Assembly (NCBI GenBank): GCA_947387485.1
Contig: CANDNT010000015.1
Span: forward strand, 21,349-85,348
Reading direction: 5' to 3'
Source: Aquimarina rhabdastrellae
GTDB taxonomy: Bacteria > Bacteroidota > Bacteroidia > Flavobacteriales > Flavobacteriaceae
Length of the DNA stretch: 64,000 nucleotides
Positions 57,082 through 64,000 of the stretch are shown here, piece by piece. Made by a program: the position numbers and the translations under genes. The notes under the pieces were generated by a model. That model did not search any database. It saw only the letters and a program-made list of their open reading frames with translations, and was not told the origin of the DNA. Position 1 is the stretch's first letter, and each line of letters begins with the position of its first letter.

Positions 57082-57114
57082 AAAAAACGCTTGAGTATAT
57101 CCAAGCGTTTTTTT
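57082..57114. terminator. Bidirectional terminator at the end of lysS
   Basis: AAAAAACGCTTG and CAAGCGTTTTTT form a 12-bp stem with loop AGTATATC. T-runs occur on both strands. The top of the stem and loop (TTGAGTATATCCAAG) resembles the hairpin at 27293-27319. Confidence 0.85.
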
Positions 57115-57138
57115 GATAATAATTAAGTGAAATATAAC

Positions 57139-58830
57139 TTAACCTATATGTTCAACAAAAAGACCATCATCAGTCTTTTCAACTTTAGCAAGTTTATTTT
57201 TAGTAAGACCTTTTATGGTTTTATCCCATTTTTTATTGCTTAAACCAGATTGAGATTTAAGTTCATTAAGATCCATACGATTATTTGATTTAAGAATAGC
57301 TAGAACTGCTTTTTCTTCATCAGTTAATGCTATTTGTTTGCGTTCAGGCTTCATTTGAGGGAAGAATAAAACTTCTTGAATAGAAGGATTATTCGTTAAG
57401 AACATAATCAAACGATCCATTCCTATTCCAAGTCCAGAAGTAGGAGGCATACCATATTCTAAAGCGCGTAAGAAATCATGATCGATAAACATAGCTTCGT
57501 CATCACCTCTATCAGCTAGTGCTAATTGAGCTTCAAAACGCTCACGTTGATCAATAGGATCATTTAACTCAGAATAAGCATTGGCAATTTCTTTACCACA
57601 AACCATAAGCTCAAAACGCTCAGTAAGTTCTGGATGTTCTCTATGTTCTTTAGTTAAAGGACTCATCTCTTTAGGATAATCAGTGATAAAAGTAGGTTGG
57701 ATATAATTACCCTCACATTTTTCACCAAAGATTTCGTCAATTAATTTTCCTTTACCCATAGTATCGTCAACTTCGATTCCCATACCTTTTGCAGCTTCAC
57801 GAAGTTCTTCTTCAGATTTACCAGTTATATCAAAACCTGTAAATTCTTTGATAGCATCGGTCATAGTCACTCTACGATAAGGAGCTTTAAAATCAATATC
57901 ATGATCTCCAAAAGTAGCTTTTGTAGTTCCATTTACAGCAATAGCGCAATGCTCTAATAACTGCTCTGTAAACTCCATCATCCAATTGTAGTCTTTATAC
58001 GCAACATAAATTTCCATTGCTGTAAACTCTGGATTATGAGTACGGTCCATTCCTTCATTACGGAAGTTTTTAGAAAACTCATATACACCATCAAATCCAC
58101 CTACAATCAAGCGCTTTAAATATAACTCATTTGCGATACGCATGTATAATGGAATGTTTAAAGAATTGTGATGTGTAACAAAAGGTCTTGCAGCAGCACC
58201 TCCTGGTATAGGTTGTAATACAGGAGTTTCTACTTCAAAATATTCACGGTCATTAAAGAATTGACGCATAGCGTTAAATAACTTAGTACGCTTTACAAAA
58301 ATATCTTTAACATGAGGATTTACAACCAAATCGGCATAACGTTGTCTGTAACGTAATTCTGGATCATTGAATTCGTCATAAGTATTTCCGTCTTTATCTG
58401 TTTTAGGTAAAGGAAGCGGTTTAAGTGACTTACTTAAAAGCGTAAAATCTTTTACCATTACAGTAATTTCACCAACTTTTGTAGTAAATAACTCTCCTTC
58501 AATACCAATGATATCACCGATGTCTAATAATTTTTTATAAACATCATTATATTTAGATTTATCCTCAGCAGTACAAATTTCATCTCTATTAAAGTAAACT
58601 TGTATACGTCCTTCAGCATCTTGTAACTCAGCAAAAGAAGCAGAACCTTGAATACGTCTAGACATTAATCTACCCGCAATAACTACCTGTTTACCTTCTT
58701 TATAATCCTGTTTAATCTGTTTAGAATTAGTGTCCACCGGATATAAAGCGGCTGGATAAGGATTGATACCTAAATCTCTTAATGAAGATAGTTTTTCTCT
58801 GCGTATTAGCTCTTGTTCTGATAGCTGCAT
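57139..58830 (-). CDS. lysS: Lysyl-tRNA synthetase (class II) with C-terminal extension
   Basis: A 563-residue enzyme that charges tRNA-Lys. I start at the ATG at 58830 (MQLSEQELIRREKLSSLRD), not the longer frame from 58884, because that sequence is the conserved N-terminus and the promoter lies immediately upstream. The OB-fold domain (~50-150) contains GRLMSRRIQGSASFAELQD; class II motifs are RYRQRYADL with motif 1 downstream, FRNEGMDRTHNPEFTAMEIY (motif 2) and GLGIGMDRLIMFLT (motif 3). After PQMKPE about 65 residues follow (EKAVLAILKSNNRMDLNELK, then a winged-helix-like tail), longer than in E. coli LysS. Confidence 0.96.
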   Translation of the reverse strand: MQLSEQELIRREKLSSLRDLGINPYPAALYPVDTNSKQIKQDYKEGKQVVIAGRLMSRRIQGSASFAELQDAEGRIQVYFNRDEICTAEDKSKYNDVYKKLLDIGDIIGIEGELFTTKVGEITVMVKDFTLLSKSLKPLPLPKTDKDGNTYDEFNDPELRYRQRYADLVVNPHVKDIFVKRTKLFNAMRQFFNDREYFEVETPVLQPIPGGAAARPFVTHHNSLNIPLYMRIANELYLKRLIVGGFDGVYEFSKNFRNEGMDRTHNPEFTAMEIYVAYKDYNWMMEFTEQLLEHCAIAVNGTTKATFGDHDIDFKAPYRRVTMTDAIKEFTGFDITGKSEEELREAAKGMGIEVDDTMGKGKLIDEIFGEKCEGNYIQPTFITDYPKEMSPLTKEHREHPELTERFELMVCGKEIANAYSELNDPIDQRERFEAQLALADRGDDEAMFIDHDFLRALEYGMPPTSGLGIGMDRLIMFLTNNPSIQEVLFFPQMKPERKQIALTDEEKAVLAILKSNNRMDLNELKSQSGLSNKKWDKTIKGLTKNKLAKVEKTDDGLFVEHIG

Positions 58831-58853
58831 AATTACTTTATTTTTTAAGCGAG

Positions 58854-58884
58854 CAAAGATACAAAGTAAGTCGCAATGATTCAA
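58854..58884 (-). promoter_or_regulatory. Promoter of lysS
   Basis: On the minus strand TATCTTTG (58861-58854) matches the TAnnTTTG -7 element and TTG (58884-58882) lies 20 bases upstream as -33. The start codon at 58830 is 23 bases downstream of the -7 element. Confidence 0.65.
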
Positions 58885-59021
58885 GAAAGAAGGAAGCTTA
58901 ACATAAGCTTATTTTTATAAGCATGTTATGTTTTAACAAAAGAAACTGATTGTAACAAAATAAAACAAAAATATACCTATATAATAGAAACTATTGCATA
59001 GTGCAAGTAGTAGATTAATTA

Positions 59022-59029
59022 TATATTTG
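59022..59029 (+). promoter_or_regulatory. Promoter -7 element of the Pmp3 gene
   Basis: TATATTTG matches TAnnTTTG and lies 13 bases before the ATG at 59043; a TTG at 58994-58996 is 25 bases upstream, slightly far for a -33 element. Confidence 0.5.
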
Positions 59030-59042
59030 TAAGTAAAATAAA

Positions 59043-59201
59043 ATGAGTTTTTGGAGAGTAATATTAGCGATTTTTTTTCCGCCATTAGCAGTACTAGATA
59101 AAGGGTGTGGATCTGTATTAATAGTTTTATTATTAACATTATGTGGTTGGATTCCTGGAGTAATAGCAGCTTTGGTGATTTTAAATAATCCAGATAGATA
59201 A
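59043..59201 (+). CDS. Pmp3/YqaE-family small membrane protein (52 residues)
   Basis: A 52-residue protein found by reading the sequence directly. It starts MSFWRVILAIFFPPLAVLD, continues KGCGSVLIVLLLTLCGWIPG and ends VIAALVILNNPDR. Two membrane helices and the motifs FFPPLAV and GWIPGVIAAL are diagnostic of the Pmp3/YqaE/UPF0057 family, small hydrophobic proteins tied to salt and membrane-potential stress in yeast and plants. A promoter element lies 13 bases before the start. The next gene begins 42 bases downstream and may share the transcript. Confidence 0.9.
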   Translation: MSFWRVILAIFFPPLAVLDKGCGSVLIVLLLTLCGWIPGVIAALVILNNPDR

Positions 59202-59243
59202 AGATAAGTCATATTAAAATCAAAAAATAGAATACGTTAAATC

Positions 59244-60020
59244 ATGAAAAAGTTTGTAATACATATTATATCAGTTTTGGTAACTATAGTTACGTTCACA
59301 AGTTGCGAAATTGTACAGGAAGTTAAGTTTGAAGAAAACGGAAGCGGGACATACAGTCTAGGGTTTGATATGAGTGAGATGATGAAGATGGGAGCAAACA
59401 AACCTTCAGAAAAAGAAGAATATAAAAAACAAATAGATACGCTGATAGATTTTGAAGAATATATCATAGAGAAAAAAGATAGTATTCAAAAATTAAGCAA
59501 AGAAGAGCAAAAGAAGATTGAAAATCTAAAAGACTTCAAATTGTATTTAAAATCAGATACGCTTACGAATCAATTAGTAATGAAAATAGCCTATGATTTT
59601 AAAAATATAGAGGATATAAAAGATTTCAGTAAGAAATTAGGAAATCAAAACATAAAAGAACTACAATTATTCACAAAACAGATACAAGGAAACCAAGGAC
59701 AGCAAAAATCACCATTACCAGATTTTAATGAAGTTTTTGAAACTAAATTTTCCAAGACTACTTTTTCTAGTAAAATAACACAGAAATCACTTGAAGATGC
59801 CCAGAAGAAGAAGGATACTACGATGACAAAAGATAATCCCATGGCAAACCTTATACGATTTAAACAACGTTTTGTTTTTCCGTATAAAATAAAAAAAGTG
59901 AGTAATGAAAATGTTCGAATTTTGCCAGATTTTAAAGGAGTAGAAATAGAGGCTAATATGTACGAAATGAATAATAACCCTAAGTTTTTTGATATCGCGA
60001 TAGAATTTGAAAATGAATAA
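59244..60020 (+). CDS. Lipoprotein of unknown function
   Basis: A 258-residue protein with a lipoprotein signal (ISVLVTIVTFTSCEI). The mature part opens with VQEVKFEENGSGTYSLGFDMSE, a beta-hairpin-like segment seen at the start of some Bacteroidota lipoproteins, continues with long Lys/Glu-rich helices (EYKKQIDTLIDFEEYIIEKKDSIQKL), and ends in strands (NPKFFDIAIEFENE). I do not recognise the family. Its last 14 bases overlap the start of lipB, so the two genes are translationally coupled, although no functional tie is evident. Confidence 0.72.
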   Translation: MKKFVIHIISVLVTIVTFTSCEIVQEVKFEENGSGTYSLGFDMSEMMKMGANKPSEKEEYKKQIDTLIDFEEYIIEKKDSIQKLSKEEQKKIENLKDFKLYLKSDTLTNQLVMKIAYDFKNIEDIKDFSKKLGNQNIKELQLFTKQIQGNQGQQKSPLPDFNEVFETKFSKTTFSSKITQKSLEDAQKKKDTTMTKDNPMANLIRFKQRFVFPYKIKKVSNENVRILPDFKGVEIEANMYEMNNNPKFFDIAIEFENE

Positions 60021-60714
60021 AGAAATAATATTAGAAGAATTAGGTCTTAAAGACTATAAAGAAACTTGGGAGTATCAAGAATCTTTGTTTAAAAATATAC
60101 TTGATATTAAAGTAAAAAATAGAAGAGAAGATGCAGGACTAGAAACGCCTAACCATTTTCTTTTTGTAGAACATCCGCATGTCTATACACTTGGTAAAAG
60201 TGGAAATATGAGCAATTTGTTACTTAACGAACAACAATTAACAGAAAAAGGAGCTACTTTTTATAAAATAAATAGAGGAGGAGATATTACATATCACGGA
60301 CCTGGACAAATTGTGGGATATCCTATTTTAGACCTAGATAACTTTTTTACAGACATACATAAGTACTTGCGCTTTCTAGAAGAAATGGTAATTAGTACCT
60401 TAAAAGAGTATGGGCTTCAAGCAGTACGTAGTGAAGGAGAAACAGGAGTGTGGTTAGATGTAGGAACACCGTTTGCACGAAAAATATGTGCAATGGGAGT
60501 AAGAGCTAGTCGATGGGTAACCATGCATGGTTTTGCACTTAATGTTAATGCAGATTTAGGATATTTTGATAATATAATTCCGTGTGGAATAAAAGGGAAA
60601 GCAGTGACTTCACTTAATGTAGAGTTAGGAGTAAAAGAAGTACCTATAGAAGAAGTAAAACAAAAACTACTTAAGCATTTTGAACGTTTATTTGAAGCTG
60701 AATTTATAAAATAA
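60007..60714 (+). CDS. lipB: Lipoyl(octanoyl) transferase LipB
   Basis: A 235-residue octanoyltransferase that moves octanoate from acyl carrier protein to lipoyl domains, the first step of protein lipoylation. Active-site parts are RGGDITYHGPGQIVGYPILDL (90-110), Lys159 in FARKICAMGVRASRWVTMHGFALNV and Cys193 in IIPCGIKGKAVTS. Start is at 60007 or the second ATG at 60013; both overlap the upstream lipoprotein gene. Its products include the E2 protein encoded at 28 kb. A terminator hairpin follows at 60733-60763. Confidence 0.96.
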   Translation: MKMNKEIILEELGLKDYKETWEYQESLFKNILDIKVKNRREDAGLETPNHFLFVEHPHVYTLGKSGNMSNLLLNEQQLTEKGATFYKINRGGDITYHGPGQIVGYPILDLDNFFTDIHKYLRFLEEMVISTLKEYGLQAVRSEGETGVWLDVGTPFARKICAMGVRASRWVTMHGFALNVNADLGYFDNIIPCGIKGKAVTSLNVELGVKEVPIEEVKQKLLKHFERLFEAEFIK

Positions 60715-60732
60715 AATCAGTAATAAAAATAT

Positions 60733-60763
60733 AAAATCACCCCTTAAAGAGGTGATTTTTTTT
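60733..60763 (+). terminator. Terminator after lipB
   Basis: AAAATCACC pairs with GGTGATTTT and a run of T follows directly. Confidence 0.8.
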
Positions 60764-60989
60764 GATAAAAGAAATTTATGAAATTAAACAATATTCCTTG
60801 TAAGATATTTCTGCAATGTTTTTATCAGTAATAAAAAAAACATAAATTTATAGAGGTATAATATCATAGCGATAATCGATATTTTTCTTAATCAAAAAAA
60901 TAAGGTTACTCTAATCACGTAGTCTAAAGATTATGATCATAGATATGATATGGACTAAATAAAAAATCAAAACTTAAATCAAAATTATA

Positions 60990-61727
60990 ATGGTTTCAGC
61001 AAAGCTATTTGTGCTAAAGCAAGAAAGAGAACTTTTATGGATTGATACAAATTATTACAGAGAAATTAGCCATGTAAGCGGTAGACCAGCTACAGAAGTA
61101 ATGGGTGGTTTGCTTAGGTGTAGTTTCACTCCAGAAAGAGGCGATGATATTTTTTTGAATTGGATGCTAAAAGATTCTACAGATGATTCCGGTCAAGAAA
61201 AAGATAAAATGGAAGAAGGTAAAATCTGTTTTTACGAAAAAGGATTTGATTATCCAGCAACCAAAACTTACAAATTTAATGATGCCTTTTTAATAGCATA
61301 TGAAGAAACGTTTTCTACTATATATGGGATGCAAGCAGTACTTACAATTTCACCAGGAATTCAAGACTACGGAGCATACTTTTTAAAACGATGGAACGTA
61401 AGCCACGTCTCAAAAGAAAACGAACCATATGCTCCACAAGAAGAAAAGAAACCAGAAGTCTTAAAGTGTTATTATACAGATCTAGAAGGAAATAAAAAAG
61501 CCAGTCCAATAACTGGAGAAGAAATCTATGTAGTACTTGAAACAAGAAATGCCATAGGAGAAACTATTGATATTGATTTGAGTAATCATACCAAGGATTT
61601 TATTTACAACAATGAAATAATTGAAAATGATATAATTAAAGATTATATCGTTAATAGCAATGTAGAAAAAATTAAGGTAAGGGTTATTGCTCAGCAAGAA
61701 GGAGATAGAGATTCTATAAAAAATTAA
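60990..61727 (+). CDS. T6SS tube protein TssD/Hcp with C-terminal extension
   Basis: A 245-residue protein whose first ~138 residues have the Bacteroidota-type TssD (Hcp) pattern: AKLFVLKQERELLWIDTNY, REISHVSGRPATEVMGGLL, a strand FTPERGDDIFLNWMLKDS, KICFYEKGFDYPATKTYKF, then DAFLIAYEETFSTIYGMQAV and LTISPGIQDYG. TssD stacks into the inner tube of the type VI machine. Residues ~140-245 are an extra domain with GEEIYVVLETRNAIGETIDI, which resembles a segment of the next protein. Such extended Hcp proteins carry or dock effectors. It begins a three-gene module, with 4 bases to the next gene. No other T6SS structural gene is in the window. Confidence 0.82.
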   Translation: MVSAKLFVLKQERELLWIDTNYYREISHVSGRPATEVMGGLLRCSFTPERGDDIFLNWMLKDSTDDSGQEKDKMEEGKICFYEKGFDYPATKTYKFNDAFLIAYEETFSTIYGMQAVLTISPGIQDYGAYFLKRWNVSHVSKENEPYAPQEEKKPEVLKCYYTDLEGNKKASPITGEEIYVVLETRNAIGETIDIDLSNHTKDFIYNNEIIENDIIKDYIVNSNVEKIKVRVIAQQEGDRDSIKN

Positions 61728-61731
61728 AACT

Positions 61732-63135
61732 ATGGCAACATTAGCAACAAAACCAAGTAACATATTAAGTATAAAATATCAAAAAGTTACAAAAGCATAT
61801 TTAGCCGAAAAAGAAATTACTGGATCAGAAAAATCAGGAGAACATCATTCTTATACATTTAAAGGAAATAATAATACGGCGGATACTGCTAGAAAAAAAA
61901 GAATAGCTAAAATTATATACGATAATATAAAACCTACACTAGATAAACAAAATCAAGCTACAACAAAAGAAGAAGTAGAAAAGGCATTAACACAAGATAG
62001 TTATAAGAAAGGAGATTGTGTAGAAATACCATTGATAAAACCAATAGTAAAGTTTAATAAATTAACTACAGCAAATCTGGGGAAAGAGGTATATATAGTG
62101 ATTCAGACAGAACACATGCAAGAGCGAGAAATAAAAATGAACCTAAAACAGGGTAAAGAAAAAGTATTTACCGATGTAGAAGAACCTATATATGTTACTC
62201 AAGATGGACAAGCAAAATTTAAATTTACAGCGGTAGTAGGAGAATTTAGTAAAGAAAAAACGGTAGCCAATGCAGATGATTTTATAGACTACGCAATTGC
62301 AAAAATCAAGCTAGGATCTACTAATTCAGATAAAAATAAAGAATATGAAAATGCATTAAAGAAAACTAAAGAAGGAAAAACATATTTATTTATAGCAATG
62401 GATGCAGAACCAGAAGATCAAAATTGGTTTGAGGTAAAATATGAAGAAATTTTTGACAATAGACCTAATCTTTGGTATTACGGAGAAGGAAATTGGTTTG
62501 AAATAGAGAAAGCAGGATTATTATTTCCATTTAAATCCATACCACTAAATCATCCAGAAGGATTTAAAAATGATAATTATAAGCCATACGATTATACACT
62601 TCATGAAACAAAAGCACCAACATTTGGATATAAGAGAGGTTCTAGTAGAATTCATGCAGCTAGAGATTTGTATTATGAAATAGGAGAACCTATTTATGCA
62701 ATAGATGATGGTGTTGTTAAAAATGTATATAGTTTTTACTACGATACATGGGCAATAGAGATCGAACATGAATATGAATATAAATCTGGATATAAGTTAT
62801 ATGTTAGATATGGTGAAGTAAGTAAAAATAATATAAAAGTTAAAAAAGGAGATATAGTTAAAAAAGGGGATAAAATAGCAGAGATAGGACTACTTGTACC
62901 TAATATTATGCAACCAGGAACAGATAAAAGGGGAATGTTGCATATTGAAATGTATACAGGAGAAGCAAAGGGTAATTTAACTAATAAAACGATTAAGTAT
63001 AGTGAAATGATGTATGCTAAGTCATCTAAGTATTCAAAAAATAGAAGTTTTCAAAGAAGAAAAGATTTGATAGATCCTCTACCGTTATTAAAAGAAATGT
63101 TTAACAATTCTAAAGCCAAAAAGATTATTAAATAA
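61732..63135 (+). CDS. Probable T6SS effector with M23-like peptidase domain
   Basis: A 467-residue protein without a signal peptide. Residues ~105-175 hold LGKEVYIVIQTEHMQEREI, similar to the extension of the TssD protein just upstream. Residues ~300-420 are an M23/LytM-like domain: SRIHAARDLYYEIGEPIYAI (His308, Asp312), RYGEVSKNNIKVKKGDIVKKGD (Glu362 where M23 usually has His) and RGMLHIEMY (His404; the first His of HxH is Met). It should cut, or have evolved from an enzyme that cuts, peptidoglycan peptides. Absence of a secretion signal plus position after TssD suggests delivery by the T6SS. Confidence 0.78.
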   Translation: MATLATKPSNILSIKYQKVTKAYLAEKEITGSEKSGEHHSYTFKGNNNTADTARKKRIAKIIYDNIKPTLDKQNQATTKEEVEKALTQDSYKKGDCVEIPLIKPIVKFNKLTTANLGKEVYIVIQTEHMQEREIKMNLKQGKEKVFTDVEEPIYVTQDGQAKFKFTAVVGEFSKEKTVANADDFIDYAIAKIKLGSTNSDKNKEYENALKKTKEGKTYLFIAMDAEPEDQNWFEVKYEEIFDNRPNLWYYGEGNWFEIEKAGLLFPFKSIPLNHPEGFKNDNYKPYDYTLHETKAPTFGYKRGSSRIHAARDLYYEIGEPIYAIDDGVVKNVYSFYYDTWAIEIEHEYEYKSGYKLYVRYGEVSKNNIKVKKGDIVKKGDKIAEIGLLVPNIMQPGTDKRGMLHIEMYTGEAKGNLTNKTIKYSEMMYAKSSKYSKNRSFQRRKDLIDPLPLLKEMFNNSKAKKIIK

Positions 63136-63139
63136 AAGC

Positions 63140-63724
63140 ATGAAAGAAATAGTATATATCATTTTTACAATAATAGTATTTATTAGTTGTAAACAAACAA
63201 TTCAACAAGAAGTTGTTAAGGTAGAAAAAGAAGAAGCAAAAGTTGAAAAGGAAATAAAAATTGAAGAAAAACAAGATGAAGTAGTTGTTGAAGTAGAAAG
63301 AGATCTTAACTATAAAGAGCTTTTGAATAAAAATATGATAGGGATATTGGCTATAGATCAAAAAGAAGAGTTGTCAAAAAAATATAGTCTGGACGTGTCT
63401 AGTGCTTGTTACTCCTGTGATATGGCAAATCTTACTTTTACAGATAAGAAAATAGTATTAGAAAATGTATGTGAATCGTCAGCAAAAATATCTTTTACTA
63501 TAGATAATATGCGACAAGAAGGGAACATATGCAAAATAAGTTTTAAGCAACAAGAAGAACTTGTGATTATGAGTATTTCTAAGCTAGAAGATATTTCTGT
63601 TTATAGTATTCAACTAAGTAATAATTTCAAACAAATAGATGATTTATATATCAAGAGTATATATACTAATAAAGAAACATTAAAAACATTCGAAATACAC
63701 GATTGCGGCGAATTTGAAGGGTAA
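63140..63724 (+). CDS. Small lipoprotein, candidate immunity protein
   Basis: A 194-residue lipoprotein with signal YIIFTIIVFISCK. After a Glu/Lys/Val-rich linker with repeats (VVKVEKEEAKVEKEIKIEEK) comes a ~130-residue domain with four cysteines (SACYSCDM, NVCESS, GNICKI) plus a last one in IHDCGEF. I do not recognise the family. It starts 4 bases after the M23-like effector gene and would be located in the periplasm, where that effector acts, so it fits an immunity protein protecting the producer. This is inference from order and location only. A terminator follows. Confidence 0.7.
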   Translation: MKEIVYIIFTIIVFISCKQTIQQEVVKVEKEEAKVEKEIKIEEKQDEVVVEVERDLNYKELLNKNMIGILAIDQKEELSKKYSLDVSSACYSCDMANLTFTDKKIVLENVCESSAKISFTIDNMRQEGNICKISFKQQEELVIMSISKLEDISVYSIQLSNNFKQIDDLYIKSIYTNKETLKTFEIHDCGEFEG

Positions 63725-63756
63725 TATAAAATAAGGATATTATAAAATAAAGAATT

Positions 63757-63786
63757 GAGCATTTAACACAATATTGTTAAGTGCTC
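63757..63786 (+). terminator. Terminator of the T6SS module
   Basis: GAGCATTTAACA (63757-63768) pairs with TGTTAAGTGCTC (63775-63786) with one wobble; the T-run after it is weak. Confidence 0.6.
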
Positions 63787-63884
63787 AAAATTTATCTACT
63801 AGATAAATTATTTACCAAAGAACAAAAATTAGTAATAGGAAAAAAACTAACAGAAATATAATATAACCCGTGGTGCATTTGAAG

Positions 63885-63952
63885 AAAGTTGTGCAAACTA
63901 CTAAATAGCAGTAAATTGAAGTAACGACACTTTAATTTATATGCACAACTTT
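63885..63952. repeat. Inverted repeat before the last open frame
   Basis: AAAGTTGTGCA (63885-63895) and TGCACAACTTT (63942-63952) are exact reverse complements 46 bases apart. The right arm overlaps the start of the partial open frame. It could be an operator, an RNA stem or an end of a mobile element. Confidence 0.45.
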
Positions 63953-64000
63953 AGCGTAAATTTCGAGAAAATAATGGGTGTTTTGAAAAAATTGGAGGTA
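63941..64000 (+). CDS. Start of an unidentified gene (partial)
   Basis: Twenty codons remain open to the window edge, reading MHNFSVNFEKIMGVLKKLEV. A second ATG at 63974 is in the same frame. Too little is visible for a family; the inverted repeat across its start makes a transposase or a regulated gene possible. Listed so that the edge is not taken as empty. Confidence 0.35.
   Translation, partial: MHNFSVNFEKIMGVLKKLEV

Overview
The window looks like a chromosomal segment of a marine Flavobacteriaceae bacterium (Bacteroidota; the Aquimarina/Kordia kind is my guess, not shown). The DNA is AT-rich (roughly one third GC by eye). Start codons usually lack a Shine-Dalgarno sequence, and several promoters match the Bacteroidota form TTG-N~20-TAnnTTTG. 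The gene families are also typical of the group: a secreted protease with a type IX sorting tail, the Bacteroidota-type T6SS tube protein TssD, GG-leader cysteine peptides, DUF4407, DUF1800/DUF1501 and a DUF5117-type metalloprotease. I saw no tRNA, rRNA, CRISPR array or prophage.

Layout. 1-4.3 kb: the end of a DbpA-like RNA helicase, then a BlaI/BlaR1-type regulator-protease pair with clear TACAnnTGTA operators, then a DUF4407 membrane protein. 4.4-14.8 kb: adenine deaminase, a GG-leader peptide, a lipoprotein peptidase, a trans-3-hydroxy-L-proline dehydratase/pyrroline-2-carboxylate reductase pair, an aromatic amino acid hydroxylase, a second GG-leader peptide, a secreted trypsin-like protease and a META lipoprotein. 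14.9-32.6 kb: a TetR regulator followed by a long phenylacetyl-CoA degradation cluster (paaE-A-B-C-D-G-H-I-J-Z-F-Y) and then a 2-oxoacid dehydrogenase E2, a branched-chain aminotransferase and a fused E1 alpha-beta. Two small passenger genes (a 23S rRNA-IVS-type four-helix bundle protein and a GIY-YIG protein) sit inside the paa operon. There is no phenylacetate-CoA ligase gene (paaK) in the window; the aminotransferase plus E1/E2 genes could instead supply phenylacetyl-CoA from phenylalanine through phenylpyruvate.

32.6-39 kb: a beta-lactamase-fold hydrolase, a KAP P-loop NTPase, a tandem array of four small GG-leader cysteine-rich peptides (one only 59 residues), a secreted protein and its MarR-type regulator. 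39-60.7 kb: mostly housekeeping and conserved Flavobacteriaceae genes, including a DUF1800/DUF1501 pair, a PSD-family decarboxylase, ssb, a PLP deaminase-family enzyme, a LysM glucosaminidase, hemL, a large zinc metalloprotease, YiaA, DUF2157, GDYxxLxY, lysS, a 52-residue Pmp3/YqaE protein and lipB.

61-64 kb: a T6SS cargo module consisting of a TssD/Hcp tube protein with a C-terminal extension, a protein with a degenerate M23 peptidase domain, and a small lipoprotein that fits an immunity role. The window closes on the first codons of another gene preceded by an inverted repeat. The most interesting observations are the tandem peptide family, the T6SS module, the operator architecture and missing ligase of the paa region, and the small mobile-looking repeats scattered through that operon.
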